A stretch of DNA of 64,000 bases from NCBI GenBank assembly GCA_900491605.1, contig UESW01001504.1:253700-317699 (forward strand), in the 5' to 3' direction. The translations under genes and the position numbers were made by a program. The notes below the pieces were generated by a model that was given only the letters and a program-made list of their open reading frames with translations, was not told where the DNA came from and did no database searches. This document shows positions 54,204 through 64,000 of the stretch, piece by piece. The DNA is from Calamus simplicifolius. Its lineage: Eukaryota; Streptophyta; Magnoliopsida; Arecales; Arecaceae. Every line of letters begins with the position of its first letter. Positions within the stretch are counted from its first letter, which is position 1.

Positions 54204-56262
54204 TATCGCAACCGTCGGATCATCGCCGATCAAATGGATCGCAACCATCGGATTGATCATCGTTGATCGGGATCATGGCTTGGATCGATCGCAACTGTCG
54301 GATCATCTCCGATGGGATAGATCGCAACTGTTGGATCGATCATCCCCGATCGGGATCATGGCTTGGATCAATCGCAACCATCGGATCGTCTCCAATTGGA
54401 TCGATCGCAATGGTTTGATCGATCATCACCAATCGGGATCATGGCTTGGATTGATCGCAACCATCGGATCGATCATCGCTGATCGAGATCATGGCTTGGA
54501 TCGATCACAACCGTCGGATCGATCATCGCCGATCGGGATCATGGCTTGGATCGATCGAAAACATCGGATCGTCTCCGATCGGATTGATCACAATGGTCCG
54601 ATCGATCATCGCCGATCGAGATCGTAGCTTGGATCGATCGCAATCGTTGGATCATCTCCGATTGGATAGATCGCAACCGTTCGATCGATAATAGCATATC
54701 AGGATCATGGCATGGATCGATCGCAACCATCGGATCGATCATCGCCGATTGGGATCATGGCTTGGATCGATCGCAACCATCGGATCATCGCCGATCGAAT
54801 GGATCACAACCATCGGATCGATCATCGCCGATCAGGATCATGGCATAGATCGATCGCAGCCATCGGATCATCTTCGATCGGATCGATCGCAACCGTCGGA
54901 TCGATCATCCCTGATTGGGATCATGACTTGGATCGATCGCAACTGTCGGATCGTCTCTGATTGGATTGATCGCAATGATCTGATCGATCATCATCGATCG
55001 GGATCATAACTTGGATCGATCACAACCATCGAATCATCTCCGATCGGATTGATCGCAACAGTCCGATCGATCATTGCCAATCGGGATCATGGCTTGGATC
55101 AGTCGCAACCATCAGATCATCTCCGATCGGATGGATCGCAACTGTTGGATTGATCATCGCCGATCGGGATCATGGCTTGGATCGATCGCAACCATCGGAT
55201 CGTCTCCGATCGGACTGATCGTAACCGTCGGATTGATCATCGCCGATCGGGATCATGGCTTGGATCGATCCAGACATCGGATCGTCTCCGATCGGATGGA
55301 TCGCAACCATCGGATTGATCATCGCCGATCGGGATCATGGCTTGGATCGATCACAGACATTGGATCATCTCCGATTAGATGGATCACAACCGTCGGATTG
55401 ATCATCGCCAATCATGATCATGGCTTGGATCGATCGCAGACATCGGATCGTCTCCGATCGGATTGATTGCAACAGTCCGATCGATCATTATCGATCAGGA
55501 TCATGGCTTGGATCGATCGCAACCATCGGATCATCTCCGATCGGATGGATCGCAGCTGTTGGATTGATCATCGCCGATCGGGATCATGGCTTGGATCGAT
55601 CGCAACCATCGGATCGTCTCCGATTGGATGGATTGCAACCGTTAGATCGATCATCGCCGATCGGGACCATGGCTTGGATTGATCGCAATCGTCAGATCAT
55701 CGCCGATCGAATGAATCACAATCGTCGAATCAATCATCGCCGATCGGGATCATGGCATGGATCGATTGCAACCGTCGGACCGTCTCCGATCGGATCGATC
55801 GCAACCGTCGGATCGATTGTCACCGAATGGGATCATGGCTTGGATCGATCGCAACCGTCGGATCGTCTCCGATCGGATTGATCGCAATGGTCTGATCGAT
55901 CATCGCCGATCGGGATCATAGCTTGGATCGATCGCAACCGTCGGATCATTGCCGAGGAGATAGATCGCAACTGTTGGATCGATCATCCCTAATCAGAATC
56001 ATGGCTAGGATCGATCGCAACCGTCGGATCATCTCCGATCAAATTGATCGCAATAGTCCGATCGATCATCGCCGATCGGGGTCATGACTTAGATCGATCG
56101 CAACCATCGGATCATCACCGATCGGATGGATCGCAACCATCGGATCGATCATCGCCGATTAGGATTATGGCATGGATCGATCGCAACCGTCGGATCATCT
56201 CCGATCAGATTGATCGCAATCATCGGATCCATCATCGCCGATCAGGATCATGACTTGGATCA
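54204..56262. repeat. 83-bp minisatellite with 50-bp short units
   Basis: The marker GATCATGGCTTGGATC recurs at 54271, 54354, 54437, 54487, 54537, 54620, 54703, 54753, 54836, 54919 and 55002, giving steps of 83 bp or 50 bp. The short unit lacks about 33 bp containing CTCCGATCGGATTGATCGC. The array goes on in the same way to about 56262, roughly 25 units. It is rich in GATC and CGATCG. Long reading frames follow from the repeats and are not genes. Confidence 0.9.
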
Positions 56263-56279
56263 GCTGGCTGGTGCCTAGG

Positions 56280-56815
56280 CGCATAGTGTGCTCCTGGCAC
56301 CAACCGTGCCATGGCACGGCCCTTGTGGGCCGTGTCATGGCACGGCCTACAAAATGGCCCAGCAGGGCCGTTCTGGATGGCATGGCCCAGCAGGGCCATT
56401 GCTGGGCCGTGCCAAAACGGCCCTTTTGGGCCATTTTGTGGGCCGTGCCATGGCACGGCCCAGCAGGGCCATTGCTGGGCCATGCCAAAACGGCCCTTTT
56501 GGGCCATTTTGTGGGCCATGCCATGGCACGGCCCAGCAGGGCCGTTGCTGGGCCGTGCCATGGCACGGCTGGCACAAAACGGCCCAGAAGGGCCATTTTG
56601 GCATGGCCCAGCAACGGCCCTACTGGGCCGTGCCAGGCACGGCCCGTGGCCCATTTCTTGATGGGTCACGGGCCGTGCCGAATTTGAATTTTTTTTAGTG
56701 GGCCGTGCCTGGCACGGCCCATTTGTTAATGGACCGTGCCAGGCACGGCACGGTAATTTTTCTGGCACGATGGGCCTGAGCCATGCCTAGCACGGCACGG
56801 CCCAGTGCCCATGCC
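56280..56815. repeat. GC-rich hairpin-forming repeats, right subterminal
   Basis: Repeats of GGCCGTGCCATGGCACGGCC, itself a perfect palindrome, with CAGCAGGGCC and AAAACGGCCC, with a period of about 73 bp between 56441 and 56514. They correspond in content to the left block. Confidence 0.75.
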
Positions 56816-56830
56816 TAGTCTTCATCCCTA

Positions 56831-57687
56831 GCCTTCACCTTGAAGACAAGGAGATTCGTATTACTCCAGCAGAACCGAGCCCCAGGATCTCTCTCTCGGC
56901 TAAGGTTCCTTCATGAGCTTCAAGAAACCAACAACCACAAGCTCGGGTGGTCCATCCCGACCTCCCATGGATGGTACCAAGCAGATCCGGATTCATCCCC
57001 GTCCTTGGGTGCCCGCTCCTGTTGTCTCACTTGTTCCCAGCACCTTATCAATCCTCTCCGGACGGTTCCAGCTCCCTTCCTTAGGACAGCCTGACCCCGG
57101 CTCCACATCACTAGGTCTGATTCTAGAGGCTCCCTGCTCTCGGTCTTCCCCGACTACCACGATAGCACCCAACCAACTCCAGTCTTCATCCCCGGCTCCT
57201 GGTGGCCGCCCCCGGGCTCTTAGCTACTCCCAGCTCAGCCCCGACACCCAACGACTTCATCTTGGCTCCATGCCTCATGGCCGTCTCCAACGACCTGGGC
57301 CGCCCTCGATAGCTTGAGCCGTCCTCGACGGCCTCATCCTCGATGGCTTAAGTCATCCTCGATGACCTAAGCCATCCTCGATGACCTAAGCCATCCTCGA
57401 CGGCCTTGTCCTCGACGGTCTCTTTCAGCCTATCCTTGCCAGCTCCGTGGAGACCCAGCAGTGATCAACTCCCGACGACCCAGGTTCATCCCCACCGCCT
57501 CCGGGTGATTCCATTCACGAACCCGGTTCCAGATCAAGCTCCTGTCCCCTATTTTGGCTGCTCCCGATCACGGATAGCTTCATCCCCAACTCTTCTGCTC
57601 CCAGCCATGGATGACCAGCCCAACTTGGCTCAAGGACTTCTGGCTCTCGGATCCGTTCCCATGCCGGCCTCTCTCGGCTGTGATGTA
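56831..57687 (+). repeat. H LTR, second part
   Basis: It resumes after the hAT-like element with the same composition. Between 57305 and 57420 short tandem copies of CCTCGA(T/C)G(A/G)CCTAAGC occur, matching words in 53330-53430. The apparent coding frame 56913-57317 has no recognisable family. It is cut at 57688 by a CACTA element. Confidence 0.55.
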
Positions 57688-57699
57688 CACTACAAGAAA

Positions 57700-58575
57700 G
57701 TATAGTATTTATGGTGAACCTATTATGGTAAAATATTTTTCGTAATATGTTCATTTATAATAACAATAAATTATTACGGTAACAAACCGACGATAAAAAT
57801 TATTTTCATCATAATAGGTACCATAATATATATTAGGATTTTTTTATTTTCTTTTCGGTTTGTTACGGAGAATTTGAATTTCGTCGTAATAAACTGACCT
57901 ATTACGCCAAAAATTATTTTCATCGTAATAGATACCGTAATATATATTAGGATTTTTTTTATTTTCTTTTTGGTTTGTTACGGTGAATCTGAATTTTGCC
58001 GTAACAAACCGACCTATTACGACAAAAATTATTTTCATCGTAATAGGTATCATAATATATATTAGGATTTCTGTTTTTTTTAATTTTCTTTTCGGTTTGT
58101 TATGGTGAATCTGAATTTCGCCATAACAAACTGATCTATTACGATGAAAATCATTTTCGTTGTAATAGGTACCGTAATATATATTAGGATTTCTTTTTTT
58201 TTATTTTCTTTTGATTTGTTACGGCAAAACTGAATTTTTCCATAATAAACCGACCTATTACGATGAAAATTATTTTCATTGTAATGGGTACCATAATATA
58301 TATTAGGATTTTTTTTATTTTCTTTTCGGTTTGTTATGGTGAATCTGAATTTTGTCGTAACAAACCGACCTATTACGATGAAAATTATTTTTGTCGTAAT
58401 AGGTACCGTAATATATATTAGGATTTCTTTTTTTTATTTTCTTTTCAGTTTGTTACGGCGAATCTGAATTTCGCTGTAACAAACCGACCTATACGATGAA
58501 AATTATTTTCATCGTAATAGATACCGTAATATATTAGGATTTTTTTTATTTTCTTTTCGATTTGTTACGACGAAT
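57700..58575. repeat. CACTA subterminal palindromic repeats, left
   Basis: About seven units of 114-122 bp. ATTAGGATTT recurs at 57832, 57946, 58061, 58183, 58302, 58417 and 58533. Each unit has inverted pairs such as TTACGATGAAAATT/ATTTTCATCGTAA. In En/Spm such regions bind the element's regulatory protein; here this is inferred from position. Confidence 0.8.
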
Positions 58576-58679
58576 CTAATGGCCTGAGAAGATCACTCTA
58601 CTAAAGTTGAATGCTGTCTATAGGTTCTTAAGTTTATAACATTGTATACTTAGGTTCTTAAGTATACAAGGTTAGTCAT

Positions 58680-59000
58680 CGTTATTTATGGGATATTTCA
58701 AAAAAAGATGATATTCAGGAAGAAGTATATCAAGAAGAATATGATTCAGCAGTCCTTCGATTCACATGTGAGCAACCTGACATGGACTTAATAACATCTT
58801 GGCGTACAGACACTAATGCTGAAATAGTTGCAATTCAAGAAAACATTAGAGGTCAAAGTGATGTCGGTCAAGATGACTTTATATGCGAAGATGTTGAAGA
58901 GGATGACACACTAGCTGATTATAACAGTGAGGGATCTATACATATTTTTGATATGGAGGATGATGAAGACAATGAGCATATTAGTGATGACAGTGATTAA
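58680..59000 (+). pseudogene. Acidic C-terminal tail, probable TNP2-type transposase remnant
   Basis: An open stretch ends in an acidic tail (EDVEEDDTLADYNSEG, MEDDEDNEHISDDSD) at a TAA, 91 bp before the start of the next gene. In plant CACTA elements an acidic tail of this kind ends the TNP2/DUF4216 protein, and the other gene follows directly. The catalytic part is absent: upstream lie only subterminal repeats. Identification rests on position and composition and is uncertain. Confidence 0.45.
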
Positions 59001-60274
59001 TTTGGTAGCATTCATATTTTTTTACTTATTACAACTATATGTTCTTATACTTTCTTATTTATTAATTCTAGTTTGTATGTTTGTTTGCAGATGTCTTCGA
59101 GAGATACTCCTACTACATCGAGGCCAGATAATTCTTCTTACATTCCAGCTCTGATTAAGGGTCATCTATCGGTGCATCATGTAATAACTCTATTTTAAAC
59201 TTATCTTATTTGGCTATATTTCTTTATGTTATTTGCACTAATTTTAGTTCATTATGTTTTGCAGCTACATCATCAAAGAAGAAGGGCCAAGGTTCTGCTC
59301 GCGGATACAAGTACGCACATCTGATTGATACGCGTCGTGGACAGAAGTTGCCTATTCTTCTGCCATCTGAGGTTGGACGACCATTAGGAGAGTTTCGCTC
59401 TGAGTTTCTGATCGAGATAGAAGTGGTTGTACATGACATGGCACCACTTGCGGTCAGGAAGTGGAGTGAGATCATTGATGCACAGAAAGCATCTATGATC
59501 GATCGACTTCTGGTCAGTATAATTGTATTAGATTACTTTAGATTATGTTTAACGTACTTAATATACCTTATAACTTTTATAATTTATATATATATTTGCA
59601 GGAGAAGTTCGATCTTGATATGAATTTAGATCATATTAAAAAAAGGTATTGAGTTTCAAATGAATAAAGTTTATCGAGAATTTAGATATCGGCTTCATAT
59701 ACACTTCATTAGTCATGGTGGGGACACAAGTGTGAGCTTAGCAAAGCAAAATAAGCCATCTCGTGTCTCACAGAGTGACTGGGACTTTCTATGTGATTAC
59801 TTTTATTCAGATGAGTATAAGGTAAATACATCCATACAAATATTTTAATAGTTTATATTTTTTACAAACTTATGTAACCATTTCCATTAATTCTTTGATG
59901 TAGAAAAAATTAGAAACAAATAAATCTAATTGGGAATTGTAGCCATATGCTGCTCTCACTAGATCGAAGTCTATACCGGCTCACTCTTATGATATGGTAA
60001 GGAATACTGTGAACCTAGTGCTTTTATATTTATGTATTGTGTGGTCTGATATTGTTGTAGTGTTATGAATCTAGTAAAGCCATATTTATGAAAGATTTGG
60101 TCCAGCATCTATGTTGAGTGCTGGATCCAAACTTAGGCTTAGCAAGAATTTAGAATTAGTTGTCATACTCTTAATTGTATGAATTAAAAAGATTGGATAT
60201 GTGTTGTAAGTAACAAGCATCTAATTAGTTGACTTGACCTTTTTGTAGATCAATAAGGTCAGTAAGCTAATTAT

Positions 60275-61293
60275 GTTGATACATTGATAATTGTATTAGA
60301 TTATTATTGATATATTGATACATTGATACATTGATATTACATTGATATATACATTGATTAGATTATTACATTGATACATTATATATTGATAATTATATTA
60401 GATTATTACCTTGATATATTGATAATTGTATTACATTATTACTTGATACATTGATACATTGTATTAGATTATTACATTGATACATTGTATTAGATTATTA
60501 CATTGATACATTGATACATTGTATTAGATTATTATATTGATACATTGATACATTGATAATTGTATTACATTGATACATTGATACATTGATACATTGTATT
60601 AGATTGATACATTGATACATTGATACATTGATACAATGTATTAGATTATTACATTGAAACATTGATACATTGATATAATTGTATTAGATTATTACATTGA
60701 TATATTGATACATTGATAATTACATTGATACATTGATACATTGTATTAGATTATTACATTGATACATTGATACATTGATAATTGTATTACATTGATACAT
60801 TGTATTAGATTATTACATTGATACATTGATACATTGATAATTGTATTACATTGATACATTGTATTAGATTATTACATTGATACATTGATACATTGATACA
60901 TTGATAATTGTATTACATTGATGCATTGATACATTGATACATTGTATTGATTATTACATTGATACATTGATAATTGTATTACATTGATACATTGATACAA
61001 TGTATTAGATTATTACATTGATACATTGATACATTGATATAATTGTATTAGATTATTACATTGATATATTGATATATTGATAATTGTATTACATTGATAC
61101 ATTGATACATTGTATTAGATTATTACATTGATACATTGTATTAGATTATTACATTGATATATTGATACATTAATATTTTTATTACATTGATACATTGATA
61201 CATTGTGTTAGATAATTACATTGATACATTGATACATTGATAATTGTATTAGATTATTACATTGATACATTGTATTAGATTATTACATTGATA
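60275..61293. repeat. ATACATTGAT minisatellite in the CACTA intron
   Basis: Irregular tandem array of the 10-mer ATACATTGAT with interspersed GTATTAGATTATTAC. It resumes at 63040-63067 after the inserted CACTA, which shows that the array is older than that insertion. Confidence 0.88.
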
Positions 61294-63039
61294 TACTACA
61301 ACAAAATATGGTTGTAGCAATATTATTTTCCCGATGCTATTATGGAGCGTCGGGAGTGTACGCAGATTGCCGACGCTTTAAGAAAGGGTTGAAGAAAAAA
61401 AAAATTTAACGATGCTTAAAAGCGTCGGCATGATATTTATGTGATGCCGACCCTTTTAAGCGTCGACATTGTAATATTCTAATACGATGCCGACGCTTTT
61501 TAGCGTCGGCATCATATTTTTATTTTCTAGGATTCTGTTTCAATTTTCACCGTAGGCGCCAAAGCGCAATTCTCTCCCACTTCTTGATTTATGGTTCAAG
61601 ACCTCAGATTGCCATTCCTATCTCTTTCTCTCTCGTCCGAGATCTCAAATTTTTTGATCCTTCTCCCTCTCTTTCTCAAGGAGAAGAACGCAGGGATGAC
61701 TTCCCTTTCTCTGCCCTTCTTTGAATCAAGCATCATGCCTACAGCATGAAGCAAAAATCTTTGAGCCTTCTATGTTCCAACTTAAAAATTCTTTCCTCTG
61801 ATTTTTCTTCTATTTCTTTGAAATTTTTTAATTTTTTCCTGATTTTTTGGGGGTGGATTCTTGTAGTTTCGTGAGCCAAGATCGAACCCTAGCCACTGCA
61901 CCGTGACGACCAGCTGCACCGCTTTCCTTGTTTTCATGGTGAGGACTCTTCCTCCTCCTTCTCCTATAGTGTCGTGCCAGATGGTTCCGCTAAATAGGGC
62001 CACAACCAGCCTCTGCTACTTAACTTCAGTGGGGATGGGCTCCTTGCGCTTTGAAATCTGGCACCACCGATCACGACTAAATCAAAAGTCTTCTCTCATA
62101 GCCATTATCCTCTGTTTCTCTGCCCCAAATCAAGGTCTTCCTAGACGGCTGAAATCTGGGAGCACCGGCATCCCACAGGACGACATCTTCTCCTCCTCTG
62201 CTAACTATGAGGTCTCCAACCTTAGCCTTGTTCTCCAAGGTTGCAACCACACCACCCCCATCCTTGCTATCCACTGATCACAGTCTTTCCCTGCGCCTAG
62301 AGTATATCTGGCAACAACTTGTGACATGGCTCTCTTTTTTTTTATCGTATATCCCATCATCTTTTTGGCTAGGGCAGTCATCGGCTAGGTTATCAAAAAA
62401 TAAGGAGACATCCCTTGCTCGGTCTTTCAAAAAGTGAAAACAGGGAGTTTCACCCCTCCTTAGCCGAATGGCCTGCAAGTTCAGGGCGGTTTCTTCTCCA
62501 TCCCAGTGATTTTTTTGATGGATTTTTTTGCTTTTATTGCTATAATCAAACAAATCTATTGGTACAGGAGAAGCAAACAAATGTTGGAGCACCATTCCAC
62601 CACCATCCCATTCTCTCCGTCCTCCAGTTCAATTCCTTCCGCACATAAGGCCTCCCGCTCTTCTTCAATCCCCACAAGATTTCCTCCAACTGTTGCTTCA
62701 TCACCGATGAGCTCCCAAAAGACACATACACCACCGATTTCTTCGGCTTCAGATCTGGAAAGCACAGCCCAATCAATCCACCGTATCTCAATTAATTTTT
62801 TGTTTGCTATTTTTTTTAAAAAATTATTGACGCTTTAAAGCGTCGGTAAGAACTAAAGTAACAGCATTGGCAAGATCAAAAGTTGCATCGGCACATCCCG
62901 ACGCTTTTTGGTCGGGATTTTTCGTCTTCACTCCCATTGTCGTGACGCTTATAGAAGCATCGGGACAAAATTCTCCGATGCTTTTAAGCATTGGAAAATA
63001 ACATTTTTAGCATCGGGATAGCGAAAATTTATTGTAGTG
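61294..63039. mobile_element. Non-autonomous CACTA carrying captured sequence, nested in an intron
   Basis: The left end TACTACAACAAAAT and inverted right end CACTACAATAAATT match CACTA termini, the left with one transition. Target duplication ATA lies at 61291-61293 and 63040-63042, the 3-bp size typical of CACTA. Both ends carry short palindromes built on CCGACGCTTTTTAGCGTCGG (61333-61510 and 62825-63000). The middle 1.3 kb is unlike the termini and includes a gene fragment. Confidence 0.82.
62645..62755 (-). pseudogene. UDP-glycosyltransferase fragment inside the CACTA
   Basis: The minus strand encodes DLKPKKSVVYVSFGSSSVMK followed by QQLEEILWGLKKSGRPY. Plant family-1 UDP-glycosyltransferases have SVVYVSFGS..., then Q.EE.A.GL..SG..F, at the start of their C-terminal domain. 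Only about 37 residues match; the downstream sugar-nucleotide-binding PSPG box and the rest are absent and the sequence beyond is unrelated. It is therefore a captured gene piece, not a working enzyme. The surrounding 61560-62640 may hold other captured parts that I cannot identify. Confidence 0.72.
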
Positions 63040-63779
63040 ATACATTGATAATTGTATTAGATTATTGTTTTAAATTATTTTTTAAATTATTATTGTTTCT
63101 TTTCAGAGAGATCAGTTACGGGAGAGGAGTCATCAAGACTTCATCTTTGGAATACTCTTCATTTTGACAAAAAGAAGAATCAATGGATAAATGAAAAAGC
63201 TGAAGAAACCCATGTAAGTTTTATCAATTAAAAACATAATATTATTGAATGTAATGTTTTATACTAAACATATTGATTTTTTTTTTTTTTTCATCGCAGG
63301 CACAGTTAGTAGAGCAACTTTCCTCACAAGACTCTACAGCAGAATCAATCAATGAGGATGTCGTTTTTAAGGAGGTTTTAGGCTCTATATCTGGTTATAA
63401 AAGGGGATGGGGTCCACTACCGAAGGATACATCGAGAATTAGAAGTAGTTCTTCATCTTCTGAAAACTCACAATTAAATGTTGAACTACATGAGTGCCGA
63501 GATCTCATCGCTCAGCAAGAGGATAAGCTCGCTCAACAAGAGGAAAGTTCGCTCAGCAAGAGAAGACCAAAATGGATCTAAAGGCGACGACTGATGAGCT
63601 CACTACTTTCATGCGACAGCTAGTGCCTGGATATCGTCCTAGTGGATCCCAGCAGACCTCACCTCCATAGTACATGTATTTTTTTTAATTATGTATTCTC
63701 AAAAACATTGTATATGATGATTTTATTGAAATGAATGAAAACTTTTATTAAATTTTTTTTAAAAAACTTTTATATTAAA

Positions 63780-64000
63780 AATTATTTTTAATATCACTGT
63801 AATATATATATATTATTGTAAAGGTGCAAAAATAAAAAAAAATTAAATAAAATTTTATTATTTTAAAATTTAAATAAAAACTTATTAAGGTGACTTATTT
63901 CATCGTAATATCAACATATTACGATAAATAAGTCATTATAATAAGTTTTTATTTAAATTTTAAAAATAATAAAAACTTATTACGGTGACTTATTTTCGTC
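63780..64000. repeat. CACTA subterminal repeats, right (incomplete)
   Basis: AT-rich sequence with inverted words such as ACTTATTACGGTGACTTATTT and AATAAGTCATTATAATAAGT. It resembles the left subterminal repeats in design but not in exact sequence. The window ends inside it. Confidence 0.6.

Larger units (their letters stand above)
53748..56830. mobile_element. Non-autonomous hAT-like element filled with minisatellite
   Basis: Left end TAGAGGTGGGCACTAGGCC and inverted right end TAGGGATGAAG...GGGCACTGGGCC share the TAGRGRTG start typical of hAT termini and a GGCACTRGGCCGTGCC block. The flanking 8-mers GTCTTCAT (53740-53747) and GCCTTCAC (56831-56838) match at 6 of 8, both differences being C/T. 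No transposase is present. The inside consists of GC-rich repeats, an AT-rich stretch (53990-54200) and a 2-kb minisatellite. Confidence 0.72.
59091..63670 (+). pseudogene. CACTA Transposase_24-type gene, spliced, with frameshifts
   Basis: A multi-exon gene. Likely exons are 59091-59180 (MSSRDTPTTSRPDN), 59265-59512 (KKKGQGSARGYKYAHL, IEVVVHDMAPLAVRKWSEII), 59602-59821 (FRYRLHIHFISHGGDTS, QSDWDFLCDYFYSDEYK), 59904-59996, 63107-63213 (LHFDKKKNQWINEKAEETH) and 63300-63670 (FKEVLGSISGYKRGWGPLP, then a Gln/Glu coiled coil and MRQLVPGYRPSGSQQT). Splice sites follow GT/AG. The W...C.YF.SDE.K, NEKAEE and VLG...GYKRGWG patterns fit the Ptta/En/Spm Transposase_24 family. An extra A near 59645, a TAG in exon 4 and a shift near 63550 break it. 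The 3.1-kb fourth intron holds a minisatellite and an inserted CACTA. Confidence 0.72.
57688..64000 (+). mobile_element. CACTA (En/Spm-type) transposon, right end outside the window
   Basis: The terminus CACTACAAGAAA at 57688-57699 is the classic CACTA inverted repeat end. It is followed by subterminal repeats, a remnant of a first gene, an intron-containing Transposase_24-type gene and, from about 63780, a second set of subterminal repeats. The right terminus is not reached. The core TNP2 transposase is missing apart from a tail, so the element is probably non-autonomous. Confidence 0.85.

Noticed and set aside
54253..55881. Long open reading frames with repeated MAWIDRNHRI-type peptides
   Set aside because: They are translations of the 83/50-bp minisatellite; the unit is not a multiple of 3, the same peptide appears in different frames, and there is no family resemblance.
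56195..56768. Overlapping open frames on both strands rich in Gly, Pro, Ala and His
   Set aside because: Stop codons are rare in these GC-rich palindromic repeats, so frames stay open on both strands by chance.
62546..62791. A functional glycosyltransferase gene
   Set aside because: Only about 37 residues match; there is no PSPG box, N-terminal domain or continuous frame.

Overview
The window comes from a large, repeat-rich flowering-plant genome; a monocot such as a palm is a guess from the element families and cannot be proved here. I found no host gene. Nearly all of the sequence is nested transposable elements: Ty1/copia elements of the SIRE/Maximus type, Ty3/gypsy elements, a hAT-like non-autonomous element and two CACTA elements, one inside the other. 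A single N at 38285 marks an assembly join, so the parts left and right of it may not be neighbours in the genome.

Left part (1-38284). The oldest layer is a minus-strand Ty3/gypsy element G (1-108 plus 10600-15798). Copia A1 (114-10599, plus strand, target duplication GATAC) sits in the integrase tail of G. Copia A2 (15799-24164, plus strand, an older and diverged subfamily) sits in the gag of G. A2 is broken in its 3' untranslated region by copia B (minus strand). B is broken in turn by copia C (26147-36599, minus strand, target duplication TATAC). The B and C insertions fall on adjacent 5-mers of the same palindromic site in the same element family.

Right part (38286-64000). A second copia lineage, E (minus strand, 2.2 kb LTRs), interrupts the RNase H end of a degraded SIRE-type element D (46911-53000), whose LTR looks hybrid. 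D abuts the 3' end of another gypsy element, H (plus strand, PPT and LTR start at 53269). The LTR of H carries a 3.1 kb hAT-like element (53748-56830) filled with an 83/50-bp minisatellite. At 57688 a CACTA element begins. It holds subterminal palindromic repeats and an intron-containing Transposase_24-type gene (59091-63670), and one of its introns contains a minisatellite and a smaller CACTA (61294-63039) carrying a UDP-glycosyltransferase fragment.

The most interesting system is in the SIRE-type copia elements. Each carries a palindromic core (GAGTCGACTC and variants) repeated on a 21-bp grid in the U3 of its LTR. Where the spacer survives (A1, A2 and C), a second such array lies just upstream of a third open reading frame (ORF3) of unknown function. 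The core and its spacing persist between subfamilies whose intervening bases differ. This suggests a shared cis-acting code that may control both the genomic RNA and an ORF3 transcript. The same elements share a branched RNA fold in U5, a duplicated polypurine tract and a possible self-targeting integration site.
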